Assembly (NCBI RefSeq): GCF_004000885.1
Contig: NZ_BIMC01000012.1
Span: 62,001 to 126,000, forward strand
Length of the DNA stretch: 64,000 nt
Reading direction: 5' to 3'
Origin: Paenibacillus glucanolyticus NBRC 15330
Lineage (GTDB): Bacteria; Bacillota; Bacilli; Paenibacillales; Paenibacillaceae
The stretch's first letter is position 1. Every line of letters starts with the position of its first letter. The notes under the pieces are model-generated. The model made no database searches and had not been told where the DNA came from. It worked only from the letters and a program-made list of their open reading frames with translations. The translations under genes and the position numbers were made by a program. Shown one piece after another: positions 8,326 through 17,096 of this stretch.

Positions 8326-8688
8326 CTACTTCTGCCATGCCTCCTGGTATAACTCCGGTTTAAACCCGACGGTAACCTTGCTCCCGTCAGTAACGATTGG
8401 ACGCTTAATCAGCCTTCCATTTGCGGACAACAGTTCGATCTTCTCCTCATCGGAAAGATCCGGCAGCTTGTCCTTCAGGTTCATTTCCTTATACACTTCC
8501 CCGCTCGTATTAAAAAATTTCTTCAACTCCAGGCCGCTCTTCGCGATCAGATCAGCTAATTCTTCATTCTCCGGGGGTTGTTCAAAAATATTCTGAAGCT
8601 CCAGCTCGTGCCCCTCATTCTGCAGCCATTTCACAGCGTTACGACATGTTCCGCATTTCGGGTATTGGTATACTTTCAGTTGGCTCAT
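8326..8688 (-). CDS. yusI: ArsC/Spx-family protein YusI
   Basis: Thioredoxin-fold protein of the arsenate reductase/Spx family, 120 residues. It has the N-terminal redox motif YPKCGTCRNAVKWL (CxxC) and the C-terminal conserved block RLIKRPIVTDG. The pattern is that of B. subtilis YusI, a paralogue of Spx/MgsR; whether it is a reductase or an RNA-polymerase-binding regulator is unknown. Its ATG overlaps the stop of the RluA gene by four bases (ATGA), so expression is coupled. Confidence 0.85.
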   Translation of the reverse strand: MSQLKVYQYPKCGTCRNAVKWLQNEGHELELQNIFEQPPENEELADLIAKSGLELKKFFNTSGEVYKEMNLKDKLPDLSDEEKIELLSANGRLIKRPIVTDGSKVTVGFKPELYQEAWQK

Positions 8689-9761
8689 ACGTTAAGTTCT
8701 CCTTCGTTGTTATGATGTATTGAAGCGCCCTCCGGGGTTTCTTCTTGTGCAAGACCTGCCTTAAGGGACTTCATATCTTCTGGCAGCGGTGCACTGAACA
8801 CCATGGTTCTTCCCTCAATCGGGTGAACCAGCGTCAGGCTTGCTGCGTGCAGCGCCTGCCTGCCAATGCTGCTGTCCAACTCTTGAATTGAGGCAGCTTC
8901 CAGCTCTGTGAGGGGGACGACCCCATTTAAAGCTGCCTCCGGTGCGATCGTTTGGACCTGGTCATTTCTCTGTACCCGTGTGTCATAAACCGGATGTCGA
9001 TACATCCGGTCTCCAATTAAGGGACATCCTATGCTCAGCATGTGTACCCGAATTTGATGTGTCCTTCCCGTCTCCAGCTTCAACTCAACCATGGAGGCGG
9101 ACTTAAAGGTTTCGCACACCTTGTACCGTGTAAGAGAAGGGTATCCTCCAGGAGTGACGATTCGGCGATGCGGCTCTAGAGGATCCCGATCAATCGGCCC
9201 CTCAATATCACCGGACCGTGAAGCTGGCGTGTCATGAACAAGCGCAATATACCTCTTGTCTACGGTGCCGGCTATCATCTGTTCTGAGACATGCTGGTGC
9301 ACATAGGGATTCTTGGCAACAACCAGCACGCCTGAAGTCTCCTGATCCAGCCTGTGAACAGCCCGGAACCGATAATTCCAGCCCTGCTCCAGCCAATAGT
9401 GAACAACTCCGTTTGCCAATGTATCCGTGTAATGTCCCTTTGTGGGATGAACAATGACCCCAGCAGGTTTGTTCAGCACGAGCAAATGCCCGTCCTCATA
9501 CAGAATATCCAGCTCCATCGGCTGAGGCAGCATGTCGTCTGATCGCTCCTGCTCCATACGAATCTCAATTAAATCGCCAGTCTGCACTTTAGCACTTATA
9601 TATACGCGGGTTCCGTTCAGCATAATGCCCTGCTCCGTCAACTTGAGACGAGAAATCAGCTTGCGGGATACCCCCATTCGTTTTTGCATAATAGTCTTGA
9701 GCAGCATGCCATCTTCACGTTCAGACACGACATAGCTGATTGGCGGATAATACAAATCCAT
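8685..9761 (-). CDS. RluA-family pseudouridine synthase
   Basis: Isomerises specific uridines in rRNA or tRNA. 358 residues. An S4-like N-terminus (about 20-75) is followed by the catalytic domain with HRLDQETSGVLVVAKN (the catalytic Asp), KRYIALVH and GRTHQIRVHMLSIGCPLIGD. A roughly 45-residue insertion after LIGDRMYRHP, rich in acidic and polar residues, precedes the last family motif (LHAASLTLVHP). The target base cannot be inferred. It follows the adenosyltransferase stop by three bases. Confidence 0.9.
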   Translation of the reverse strand: MDLYYPPISYVVSEREDGMLLKTIMQKRMGVSRKLISRLKLTEQGIMLNGTRVYISAKVQTGDLIEIRMEQERSDDMLPQPMELDILYEDGHLLVLNKPAGVIVHPTKGHYTDTLANGVVHYWLEQGWNYRFRAVHRLDQETSGVLVVAKNPYVHQHVSEQMIAGTVDKRYIALVHDTPASRSGDIEGPIDRDPLEPHRRIVTPGGYPSLTRYKVCETFKSASMVELKLETGRTHQIRVHMLSIGCPLIGDRMYRHPVYDTRVQRNDQVQTIAPEAALNGVVPLTELEAASIQELDSSIGRQALHAASLTLVHPIEGRTMVFSAPLPEDMKSLKAGLAQEETPEGASIHHNNEGELNV

Positions 9762-9764
9762 GGA

Positions 9765-10325
9765 TTAACGGAACACCTTCCCGCTGCGCTCATATTCAAC
9801 ATCCTTGATTCCTGAAAACGCGTTGGCTGCCCGTGCAGTGACAAAGAAATAATCGGATAACCGGTTCAGGTAGCGGCGGACCTCCGGGTTGATCTCGGTG
9901 GTTCGCTGCAGCGTAACGGTCAGCCGCTCAGCACGGCGGCATACCGTGCGGCATACATGAAGCGAAGATGACAGCGCACTTCCACCCGGTAATATAAAGC
10001 GTTCGAGCGGTGGATTTTTTTCTTCAAATGCATCAAGCCAGGTCTCCAGATTATCGACAAGCTCTGCACTTACCTTAAGCTTATCCTCGCGAGGTCTCGC
10101 ATACGCCAGGTCGGACCCGCAATCAAACAGTTCGTGCTGAATTCGCATAAGCTGAAGATACAGCTCATCAAATTCCACCTCCTGCGCCAGAAAGACGGCC
10201 TGGCCAACAAAACTGTTTAATTCATCTATGGTGCCGTAAGCTTCGATACGTGGATCATCCTTGGGCACCCGGCCGCCAATAATCGAAGTCTCTCCGGCAT
10301 CTCCCGTTCTTGTGTAAACCTTCAT
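9765..10325 (-). CDS. PduO-type cob(I)alamin adenosyltransferase
   Basis: Transfers the adenosyl group of ATP to cob(I)alamin to give coenzyme B12. From ATG 10325, which has GGAGGA seven bases upstream, the protein has 186 residues. Family motifs: N-terminal KVYTRTGDAGET (ATP site), GTIDELNSFVG, and the C-terminal VCRRAERLTV with YLNRLSDYFFVTAR. It heads a three-gene operon with the RluA-like synthase and yusI. A B12-binding-type radical SAM protein is encoded at 59.8 kb, but no direct link is shown. Confidence 0.92.
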   Translation of the reverse strand: MKVYTRTGDAGETSIIGGRVPKDDPRIEAYGTIDELNSFVGQAVFLAQEVEFDELYLQLMRIQHELFDCGSDLAYARPREDKLKVSAELVDNLETWLDAFEEKNPPLERFILPGGSALSSSLHVCRTVCRRAERLTVTLQRTTEINPEVRRYLNRLSDYFFVTARAANAFSGIKDVEYERSGKVFR

Positions 10326-10495
10326 CACATCTTCCTCCATTCAGCATTCCATCACTTCAACGAACACTTGGTTCCCTATTTATGCTCCACTATAGCATAA
10401 TTCGGATAGCGCTCCCACTGTAAACCGTCTGCACAAGTCCCTCCATCATTTCAGGAGAGTACTCTCATATCACTTAGAGAAGAAACATATACAAA

Positions 10496-10540
10496 CAAGG
10501 CTGCTCCTTGAGGGATCTTCACTCAGGAACAGCCTTGTTT
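10496..10540 (-). terminator. Terminator after Spo0E-like gene
   Basis: Long imperfect stem, CAAGGCTG-C-TCC...GGA-A-CAGCCTTG (10496-10538), with U-rich sequence on both sides; it can act in both directions. Confidence 0.7.
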
Positions 10541-10561
10541 TATTTGATGACTATAGTCCAT

Positions 10562-10825
10562 TTATAGTTTCTTTTTGGGATGGGCTTTCATATATTCATT
10601 GATCTTCAAATCCAGCAAACTGCTGATTTCGATAACGATCTCCGAGGTAAAGGACTGCTCTTCCAAAAAAATCTGTTCCATCTTCCGGCGAAGCATGTGA
10701 ATTTCGTCTTCCAAGGTAATTTCCTGAGGAGTGGATTTGGCTGATTTAATTGACCATTTACCGTGATTATTGTCTTCAGCCGTAAAGTCACCACGGTAGT
10801 TTGACAATTCATAATCACAAAACAC
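10562..10825 (-). CDS. Spo0E-like aspartyl-phosphate phosphatase
   Basis: 87 residues from GTG 10825, with AAGGAGG eight bases upstream. The C-terminal ~50 residues fit the Spo0E family: LEDEIHMLRRKMEQ followed by EISSLLDLKINEYMK, matching the family's S-x-x-LD-x-x-IN-x-Y. Members dephosphorylate Spo0A~P to delay sporulation. The N-terminal ~37 residues are an extension not found in the short B. subtilis members (YisI, YnzD), and SSLLD replaces the usual SQELD. Call by motif; activity is inferred. Confidence 0.65.
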   Translation of the reverse strand: MFCDYELSNYRGDFTAEDNNHGKWSIKSAKSTPQEITLEDEIHMLRRKMEQIFLEEQSFTSEIVIEISSLLDLKINEYMKAHPKKKL

Positions 10826-10943
10826 TGGTGATCCCTCCTTGGAAAGTAAAATTCTGCCCCCAAAATAAAATTATAACATATTTTCTACTGATGAAAAGTG
10901 AAATTTTTGTTAATTCAAGGAAATTGTTCAACGATTTCCTTGT

Positions 10944-12149
10944 CTATTTTATTTTTTCCACAAAATTGCCCATTCTCTCGATGGCTTCATTCAGTTGGGC
11001 AATGGATGTAGCATAGGAACAGCGAATAAATCCCTCACCGCCCAGACCGAAAGCAGTACCGGGCACAGCAGCCACTTTTGCATCCGTCAACAATCGCTGA
11101 GCGAACTCATCCGAGGACAGGCCTGTTCCCTTAATGCTTGGGAATGCATAGAATGCTCCTTGGGGTTCATGACAATCGAGACCAATCTCACGCAGCCCCT
11201 GAACAACGAGCCGGCGCCGCTGGTTATACGATTCAACCATTCGATCCTTCTCCCCCAAGCCATTACGCAATGCTTCCAGCGCAGCGACTTGCCCCATGGC
11301 TGGTGCGCACATCACCGTATATTGGTGAATCTTCAGCATGGCGGCAATGAGATCCGTATGAGCGCACACATACCCCATACGCCAGCCCGTCATAGCAAAT
11401 GCCTTGGAGAAGCCGCTCACCAATATGGTGCGGTCCATCATGCCCGGCATAGAAGCAAAGCTGACATGCTTGCCTTCGTACGTAAGCTCAGCATAAATTT
11501 CATCGGAGATCACAATCAAATCGTGCTTTTCCACGACTTCCGCAATGGGAAGCCAATCCTCATAGGTCATGATCGCCCCTGTCGGATTGCTCGGATAACA
11601 TAGAATCAGGATCTTGGATTTGGGTGTGATTTGCGCTTCCAGCGCCTCTGCCGTCAGCTTAAATTGATGTTCGGCCGTGGTTTCAATGCCAACCGGCACC
11701 CCGCCGCCGATTGAAGCAATCGGCGAGTATGAAATGTAGCAAGGCTCGGGAATGAGGATTTCATCTCCGGGAACAATCAAGGCACGCAGTGCCAGATCGA
11801 TCGCTTCACTGCCGCCTACGGTAACGATGATTTCACTAGCCGGATTGTAAGTGACTTGGAAGCTGTCATTCAGATACTCCGCAATGGCCTCCCGCAGCTC
11901 GGGCATACCGGCATTTGACGTATATCCTGTAAAGCCTCTCTCCAGAGAGTATACGCAAGCTTCCCTAACATGCCATGGTGTTACAAAATCAGGCTCGCCA
12001 ACTCCAAGCGTAATAATATCTTTATTTCCGCTGACAAGATCGAAAAATTTTCGAATTCCGGATGGTTGAATATCCCTGACACTTGGCGCCAAATAGGAGC
12101 TCATCGATTTCCTGTTATTTTCTGCAAGCTGCTGTTCGTTCAAAATCAT
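10944..12149 (-). CDS. alaT: Class I aminotransferase, AlaT-like
   Basis: PLP-dependent aminotransferase, fold type I, 401 residues. Motifs: TLGVGEPDF, YTSNAGMPELREAIAEYL, YPSNPTGA, ISDEIYAEL, and SGFSKAFAMTGWRMGY with the PLP lysine. The gene pair with an Lrp-family regulator just upstream matches B. subtilis alaR-alaT (yugG-yugH), where the enzyme makes L-alanine from pyruvate. The start is ATG 12149 with AAGGAAG upstream, 14 bases after the regulator stop. Substrate is inferred from this pairing. Confidence 0.85.
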   Translation of the reverse strand: MILNEQQLAENNRKSMSSYLAPSVRDIQPSGIRKFFDLVSGNKDIITLGVGEPDFVTPWHVREACVYSLERGFTGYTSNAGMPELREAIAEYLNDSFQVTYNPASEIIVTVGGSEAIDLALRALIVPGDEILIPEPCYISYSPIASIGGGVPVGIETTAEHQFKLTAEALEAQITPKSKILILCYPSNPTGAIMTYEDWLPIAEVVEKHDLIVISDEIYAELTYEGKHVSFASMPGMMDRTILVSGFSKAFAMTGWRMGYVCAHTDLIAAMLKIHQYTVMCAPAMGQVAALEALRNGLGEKDRMVESYNQRRRLVVQGLREIGLDCHEPQGAFYAFPSIKGTGLSSDEFAQRLLTDAKVAAVPGTAFGLGGEGFIRCSYATSIAQLNEAIERMGNFVEKIK

Positions 12150-12163
12150 AGCACACGCTTCCT

Positions 12164-12664
12164 TTACGGCGAGATCAGGAGACGATTGTCTTCTTGACGT
12201 TCTTCAAAAATAATCCCGTCTTGTTTATATTTTTTCAAAATGAAATTCGTTTTGGTCGATAATACCGAATCAATAGGCGACAGTTTCTCAGAAACAAAAT
12301 TAGCCACTTCACGCAAACTCGCGCCTTCTACCTCGACCAGCAGATCGTAGGCTCCAGACATAAGATAGACCGATTTCACTTGAGGAAACAAATAAATCCG
12401 TTCTGCAATTCCTTCAAAGCCTCTGCCGCGCTCAGGTGTAATTTGAACCTCGATCAGCGCCGTTACCTTCTCGTCCTCAACCTTGCCCCAATTGACAACG
12501 GTCGCATACTTAACGATCACGTGATCTCGTTCAAGCTCCGCAATGGAGGTCTTTACTTCTTCCTCATCTACACCCAGAAGAGTAGAGAGTAGAGCTGGCG
12601 ATCTTCTCGCGTCCTCTTTCAGCAGGTCAAGCACCTTCAGTTTCAATTCGCTTAGCTCTTCCAT
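12164..12664 (-). CDS. alaR: Lrp/AsnC-family regulator, AlaR-like
   Basis: 166 residues. N-terminal winged helix (about 1-60; ARRSPALLSTLLGVDEEEV) and C-terminal RAM effector domain (VTALIEVQITPERG, YLMSGAYDLLVEVEG). I start at ATG 12664 with GGAGG eight bases upstream rather than the TTG/CTG six codons earlier. It shares a transcript with alaT and probably controls it. Effector (alanine or branched amino acid) is not visible. Confidence 0.85.
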   Translation of the reverse strand: MEELSELKLKVLDLLKEDARRSPALLSTLLGVDEEEVKTSIAELERDHVIVKYATVVNWGKVEDEKVTALIEVQITPERGRGFEGIAERIYLFPQVKSVYLMSGAYDLLVEVEGASLREVANFVSEKLSPIDSVLSTKTNFILKKYKQDGIIFEERQEDNRLLISP

Positions 12665-12775
12665 ATACGTATCCTCCAGCACTTATTCCAAATAACCGTT
12701 CATAATCCATCCTCAGGTTCTTCGGAACAGAGATTAATACTTATATTACAATAACTTACACGGGATGTGCAAAAG

Positions 12776-12822
12776 AAAAAAACCGATGCATGCCTGGCAG
12801 CGGGTGCTGCGAATGCGATCGG
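12776..12822 (-). terminator. Terminator after coat-type genes
   Basis: Minus strand stem CCGAT...ATGC/GCAT...ATCGG with inner GCAGC-loop-GCTGC (12783-12822), followed by TTTTTTTCTTTT. Confidence 0.7.
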
Positions 12823-12854
12823 CTTCATAGTTGAGTTAGCAATGGAATAGTGGG

Positions 12855-13241
12855 TTACATATAAGATGTAGGCGGTACGTTTGTTGCATGGCTGGCAACA
12901 TTGGGACTATGTGAGAAAGTACCCATGCCTGCAGTCTTCTGATTAATGGTATCATGGGCCTTCTGTATGGACTGCTGCGCCTGCTTATGCTGCTTGTCCA
13001 CATCGTATTTTAGCGCGTACGGACCTGACGTATACATGTTCTGCTGCTTCATCATCGTGTAAAACTCACCCTGAAGCTTCAGCGTATCTGCGGTTAAATC
13101 CGTAAACATCTGACGGACAACAGGACAAGAGGATTCTGTCGTTGCTGTCGTGTACTCTCGAACGGTCCGTTTCAGCTCGCCCAGGATAGGGTCCAGCATA
13201 TCTTGTTCCGGCAGGAATGAAGATCCGTTTGTTGTTACCAT
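12855..13241 (-). CDS. CotF-family spore coat protein
   Basis: 128 residues from ATG 13241, with GGAGG eight bases upstream. Helical ferritin-like pattern of the Coat F family: DMLDPILGELKRTVREYTTATTES, then CPVVRQMFTDLTADTLKLQGEFYTMMKQQNMY. The tail is polar (GTFSHSPNVASHATNVPPTSYM). It follows a second small protein of the same style; both likely belong to the spore coat. Confidence 0.75.
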   Translation of the reverse strand: MVTTNGSSFLPEQDMLDPILGELKRTVREYTTATTESSCPVVRQMFTDLTADTLKLQGEFYTMMKQQNMYTSGPYALKYDVDKQHKQAQQSIQKAHDTINQKTAGMGTFSHSPNVASHATNVPPTSYM

Positions 13242-13298
13242 AGGTAGTTCCTCCTTTAACAATTTAACTTCTTCGCTACTAAGGGATAAGGCATCCCC

Positions 13299-13535
13299 TT
13301 ATTGAGGTTGGGTCGGTGCGACTTGGATGTGGCTCTGCAGAGAGTTCACCAAAGTATCCAGATGCTGTTCATGCCGGCTTACGAATCCAAGGAGCGCTTG
13401 TTGTATGGCCGAATTCTGACTGGCTGCCGCTGTTGCGGCGCAATGCTTGGCCAGCATCGTCTCGTTGGAGATGCAGTCCGCAATATAATCCAATTCTTTA
13501 GAGGTTAGAGGCTGTAATTGTTGATTTGGTGTCAT
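13299..13535 (-). CDS. Small coat-type protein
   Basis: 78 residues from ATG 13535; the open frame continues upstream but AAAGGGG and the sequence character favour this start. All-helical: LTSKELDYIADCISNETMLAKHC, then IQQALLGFVSRHEQHLDTLVNSL. This resembles the helical hairpin of CotF/spore-coat ferritin-like proteins, and the gene sits 57 bases before the CotF-like gene on the same strand. Function otherwise unknown. Confidence 0.65.
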   Translation of the reverse strand: MTPNQQLQPLTSKELDYIADCISNETMLAKHCAATAAASQNSAIQQALLGFVSRHEQHLDTLVNSLQSHIQVAPTQPQ

Positions 13536-13674
13536 ACGGGTTATTTCCCCTTTCCATTTAGATTGCACAGGAACTAGTATGCCACCTTTACAGAAATCTA
13601 TGTTGTAAACTGTCATGAAATACAGAATGAACGTCCAAACTAAAATGGTTGTGATAATGAGGAGGTATAGGGTC

Positions 13675-14901
13675 ATGTTGCTGACAGGCGGAACAACACC
13701 ATGGAAGTTTTTAAATACCGAACCCGTAAAGAAATACCCTCCGCTTACCGAGCAGATGAAGTGTGAAGTTCTCGTCATTGGCGGAGGCATTAGTGGTGCA
13801 CTGATGGCCTACGTCCTGAACAAGCAGGGCGTGGACACCATTCTGCTGGAAAAAAGACGCGTCTGTGGAGGCAGCACCTCTGCCAATACAGGGCTATTGC
13901 AATTTTCCAACGATTGTACCCTGACGGATCTGATCCGTCAGTTTGATGACCATCGCGGCACTTCCTTCTACAAAATGTGCAGCCATGCGGTTCGCAGGCT
14001 TACCGATATCGCAAACAGCCTCTCCAGAGACTCCGGCCTGATTCCCCGGAGCAGCCTCTATTATGCCAGTACTCCCCAAGACGTGGGCATTCTTCGGCAT
14101 GAATATGATCTTCTGAAACGAAGAGGCTTTGACGTGGAGTATTGGAACCGCGATGATATAAAGGCTCATTTTCCATTTTCGAAAGAAGCAGCCATCTATA
14201 CGCATGGTGACGCCGAGGTAGATCCCTACCGCCTCGGACATCATCTTCTGCAGGATGCCAGTCAGGATGGGCTTCGGATATACGAAAACAGTGAAGTGAC
14301 GGACACCCGGTACACGGACAGCGACGTCACCGTAATTACAGATCAGGGGAGCGTTCTGGCTCAAAAAGTAATCTGGGCCACAGGGTATACTATTCAGGAA
14401 TGGAAACCGGATCATAACGCTGAATTGCTAAACACCTACGCCATTCTCACGGAACCTGTCGCCGATCTGTCCTCATGGTATGAACGATCTTTCTTGTGGG
14501 AAACGAATCGCCCCTATCTCTATTTCCGCACAACGCCGGATCAGCGGATCATTGCCGGGGGCTTGGATGAAGCGCTGCCTCCTTCAGGTAAGCCTGAAGA
14601 GTACGCCGAGGTCAGAGGCCGGAGGCTATTGGACGAGATACAGCAGCTTTTTCCCCATCTGGCTGACTTGAGAATTGCCTGCAGCTGGGCTGGTGTGTTT
14701 GCCTCAACCAAGGATGGCATTCCCCTGATTGGCAAGCACCCCAAATATCCGCACAGTTACTTTATCGAGGTGTACGGAGGCAATGGAACGGTTTACAGCA
14801 TGATTGCTGCCGATTTACTGGCTGAGACGATTGCCGGTCGTGAGCCCGAGGAATTGAAATGGTTCTCCTTAACACGTCCGATTGACCTGAAGATAATTTA
14901 G
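13675..14901 (+). CDS. FAD-dependent oxidoreductase (DAO family)
   Basis: 408 residues from ATG 13675, with GAGGAGG ten bases upstream. N-terminal Rossmann motif VLVIGGGISGALMAYVL with the acidic strand end DTILLEK, followed by the DAO-family GGSTSANTGLLQFS and C-terminal YGGNGTVYSMIAADLL. Members oxidise amines, amino acids or glycerol-3-phosphate; substrate is not evident. No C-terminal Rieske domain, unlike some relatives. Monocistronic; its start lies divergent from the coat-type gene at 13535. Confidence 0.85.
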   Translation: MLLTGGTTPWKFLNTEPVKKYPPLTEQMKCEVLVIGGGISGALMAYVLNKQGVDTILLEKRRVCGGSTSANTGLLQFSNDCTLTDLIRQFDDHRGTSFYKMCSHAVRRLTDIANSLSRDSGLIPRSSLYYASTPQDVGILRHEYDLLKRRGFDVEYWNRDDIKAHFPFSKEAAIYTHGDAEVDPYRLGHHLLQDASQDGLRIYENSEVTDTRYTDSDVTVITDQGSVLAQKVIWATGYTIQEWKPDHNAELLNTYAILTEPVADLSSWYERSFLWETNRPYLYFRTTPDQRIIAGGLDEALPPSGKPEEYAEVRGRRLLDEIQQLFPHLADLRIACSWAGVFASTKDGIPLIGKHPKYPHSYFIEVYGGNGTVYSMIAADLLAETIAGREPEELKWFSLTRPIDLKII

Positions 14902-14905
14902 AATA

Positions 14906-14957
14906 AAGAGGGTAACTCCATTTAGGGCCTGCCAGCGTGCCCTGGAGATACCCTCTT
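14906..14957. terminator. Bidirectional terminator
   Basis: AAGAGGGTA-CTCCA pairs with TGGAG-TACCCTCTT between the convergent oxidoreductase and MFS genes; U-rich on the minus side (CTCTTTATTCT). A second small hairpin (15021-15038) overlaps the MFS stop codon. Confidence 0.7.
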
Positions 14958-15033
14958 CGCATGTGTAATGTGGTGGCGTGGTTCATGAAGTGTGCCGTTC
15001 TGGATTCCCACACCCTCATCCCTGATCAAGCGA

Positions 15034-16236
15034 TCAGGTTACTTGTTCCTTGGAAGGGAATAACCTCCGCATGAACAGCCATGATCCGATCGGGGATGCC
15101 CCCAGGAACAGCAAGAGTAGTGTTATGGTTAAGGTGTCCTGCTTGATCGACAACACCAGAATAAATACCAGCAGCCCCGTAATTCTGCCCAGGGTCAGAC
15201 TGAGCTCCCGCAGTACAACCAGTTCCACCCGCTTCTCCACATTTTCTTGATTCAATCCCATCAGATCAAAGCTAACCGATATGGCCGGCATCATATACAG
15301 CGGAATAAACAAGGAGGTACCGATTCCAAGGACCAGCAGCGTAGTATAATTAACGGCCAGCAATAACGGCAGAATAACCAGCAGCATGAGTACGGCCCCC
15401 ACCAGCATACCGATTTTGCGGAATTGAGGCTTGAACCATTTGCCGCAGGCCCAATAACTCACCAACGAAACCGCAGAAGTGATCAATGCGAATTGACCCA
15501 GCTTGGATTCCTGATCCGTAGCAACGAACACAAGCAATGTGATGAGAAAGGAAAATACGCCTTCCCGCATTCCCTGTACAGCCAAGCCCCAAACCGCATA
15601 TTTCCACACACCGCCCTCCTTCAAGCGTCTCAGGCCTTCCAGCCAATTATAGTCATTCTGTACAGGCCTTTTTCGCAGAAAAAAGCTAAGCACTACAGCC
15701 GCCGCGAATATGACCAACGACACGGTAAAAATAAGTCGATAGCCCTCGTCCCCGTGCATCCATGTGATCACCCAGCCTGCCAGCCATGGTCCTATGATTC
15801 CTGTCACAGAGCCAAGAAGTCCGATCCAGCCATTAAACCAATCCCGATTCTCTGCATTCGATATCTCGAAATAAACCACATTGAAGGCCAGCCAGAATAA
15901 GCCCAGGGATACGCCGAACAGCAGGCCAAGAGGCCAGATATAATGGACCGCATCCCGGCCTGCCCACAGCACGCATAGATAAAATAATCCGGACACCGCA
16001 ATCCCCAGACGAAGTGCGTTCATTTTGTTATGTTCCTTCACCCACTTGCCTGCTGCCCAGAATGTCAGGCCCAATGCGACCTGCTGGGCAATAGTAAACC
16101 ATCCGAGCATGGTGTAATCCTGACGGCTCTTCCAGAGGTAAACATTGAGGAATGTACCCGACAATGCGCTCGATAGAATAAACAAACCATGAACCGATAG
16201 CAGAAGCATGGCCTGGGGGTCCTTTGTCAACTTCAT
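15034..16236 (-). CDS. MFS transporter
   Basis: 400 residues from ATG 16236, with GGGAGGG upstream; about twelve hydrophobic segments. The major-facilitator fold is supported by the two six-helix halves with a basic loop between them (FFLRKRPVQNDYNWLEGLRRLKEG) and by the first-half motif AAGKWVKEHNKMNALR. Substrate unknown. Stands alone and ends convergently with the oxidoreductase. Confidence 0.8.
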   Translation of the reverse strand: MKLTKDPQAMLLLSVHGLFILSSALSGTFLNVYLWKSRQDYTMLGWFTIAQQVALGLTFWAAGKWVKEHNKMNALRLGIAVSGLFYLCVLWAGRDAVHYIWPLGLLFGVSLGLFWLAFNVVYFEISNAENRDWFNGWIGLLGSVTGIIGPWLAGWVITWMHGDEGYRLIFTVSLVIFAAAVVLSFFLRKRPVQNDYNWLEGLRRLKEGGVWKYAVWGLAVQGMREGVFSFLITLLVFVATDQESKLGQFALITSAVSLVSYWACGKWFKPQFRKIGMLVGAVLMLLVILPLLLAVNYTTLLVLGIGTSLFIPLYMMPAISVSFDLMGLNQENVEKRVELVVLRELSLTLGRITGLLVFILVLSIKQDTLTITLLLLFLGASPIGSWLFMRRLFPSKEQVT

Positions 16237-16309
16237 ATACAGTTCCCTCCCTTGCTCTCGCACTTGAAGTCCAGGGTATTTTACCCTTCACTCCTCCACT
16301 TCATGAACA

Positions 16310-16343
16310 AAAAAAAGGAAACTGCAGCATGCAGTTCCCTTGA
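16310..16343 (-). terminator. Terminator after zinc-ribbon gene
   Basis: Minus strand AAGGGAACTGCATGCTGCAG with TTTCC arm, followed by eight or more U. Confidence 0.75.
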
Positions 16344-16381
16344 ATTGCCGTGAGACGCCAAACAGCGCCTATTCACAGACT

Positions 16382-16939
16382 CTATTCCTTTTTATGGATA
16401 AAGCTCTTAATCATCCGAAGTCGGTCGTTCTCGGCCAGGTTGTACTGTACATGGAAGCATCCTGGGCATACGTATACGTTCAATTCATATGGCGGCTGCA
16501 GAATAGGTCCACGGATCAAAGCCGCGTTAACCGGCTGGAAGCCTTCCCCGCTCACGTGCTGGGTACCTGCATGGAGCATGTATTCTCTGCAATGCAAACA
16601 CTCCGGTACTTCATCTTGTTCATCCAGGATCGCTTCCACGGTCTCCTCGAATGCAAACAAATCATGATCCTCCCCGTATTTATCCACAGTTCGCAGCGAT
16701 GACAACGATTCGTTCTCCGACCCCCATATACGCTGAAGATCAACAGCTTCCTCCTCGGTTGCTTCATAATCCTCATCCAGTTCCTCTTGATCGGCTTCTG
16801 CATCCTCGCCTTCCAATGCGATATTCAATGTACGGTAACCCTTCAGTTCGTTAGCACAGTGAGGACAGGTTTCCTCTGGACCAATCTCCTCATCCCATAC
16901 AATCTCACTTTGGCACCATGGACAAACCGTCGGTTCCAT
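16382..16939 (-). CDS. Zinc-ribbon protein of unknown function
   Basis: 185 residues. Two zinc-binding knuckles at the N-terminus (CPWCQSEIVW and CPHCANELKGY), a long acidic middle (about 40-105), and a second pair of knuckles at the C-terminus (CLHCREYM and CPGCFHVQYNL). This looks like a small metal-binding or adaptor protein. It follows a 26-residue membrane peptide gene and a DUF350 membrane protein gene, so a membrane-linked role is plausible but unproven. Confidence 0.75.
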   Translation of the reverse strand: MEPTVCPWCQSEIVWDEEIGPEETCPHCANELKGYRTLNIALEGEDAEADQEELDEDYEATEEEAVDLQRIWGSENESLSSLRTVDKYGEDHDLFAFEETVEAILDEQDEVPECLHCREYMLHAGTQHVSGEGFQPVNAALIRGPILQPPYELNVYVCPGCFHVQYNLAENDRLRMIKSFIHKKE

Positions 16940-16993
16940 AGGTATTCATTCCTTTCTTATTCAAACGGCCTTGCAGGCCCTGTATAGTTGTTT

Positions 16994-17074
16994 TTATTGA
17001 GACATTAAGTATACAATACCTGACACAAAAAAAATCAAAGCGGCCGCAAACAATATCCGCGGTAAATATTTCAT
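16994..17074 (-). CDS. 26-residue single-pass membrane peptide
   Basis: ATG 17074 follows GGGAGGAAAAGGACG, a strong ribosome site, 22 bases after the DUF350 stop. The peptide begins MKYLPRILFAAALIFFVSG and ends with Gln before TAA: two positive charges, one hydrophobic helix, short tail. It is too short for standard gene callers. Placement in a tight operon with a good start supports a real gene; role unknown. Confidence 0.6.
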   Translation of the reverse strand: MKYLPRILFAAALIFFVSGIVYLMSQ

Positions 17075-17096
17075 CGTCCTTTTCCTCCCGAAGCTC

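Noticed and set aside
13536..13790. N-terminal membrane extension of the small coat-type protein
   Set aside because: It overlaps the divergent promoter region of the FAD oxidoreductase and lacks a ribosome site; the start at 13535 has one.
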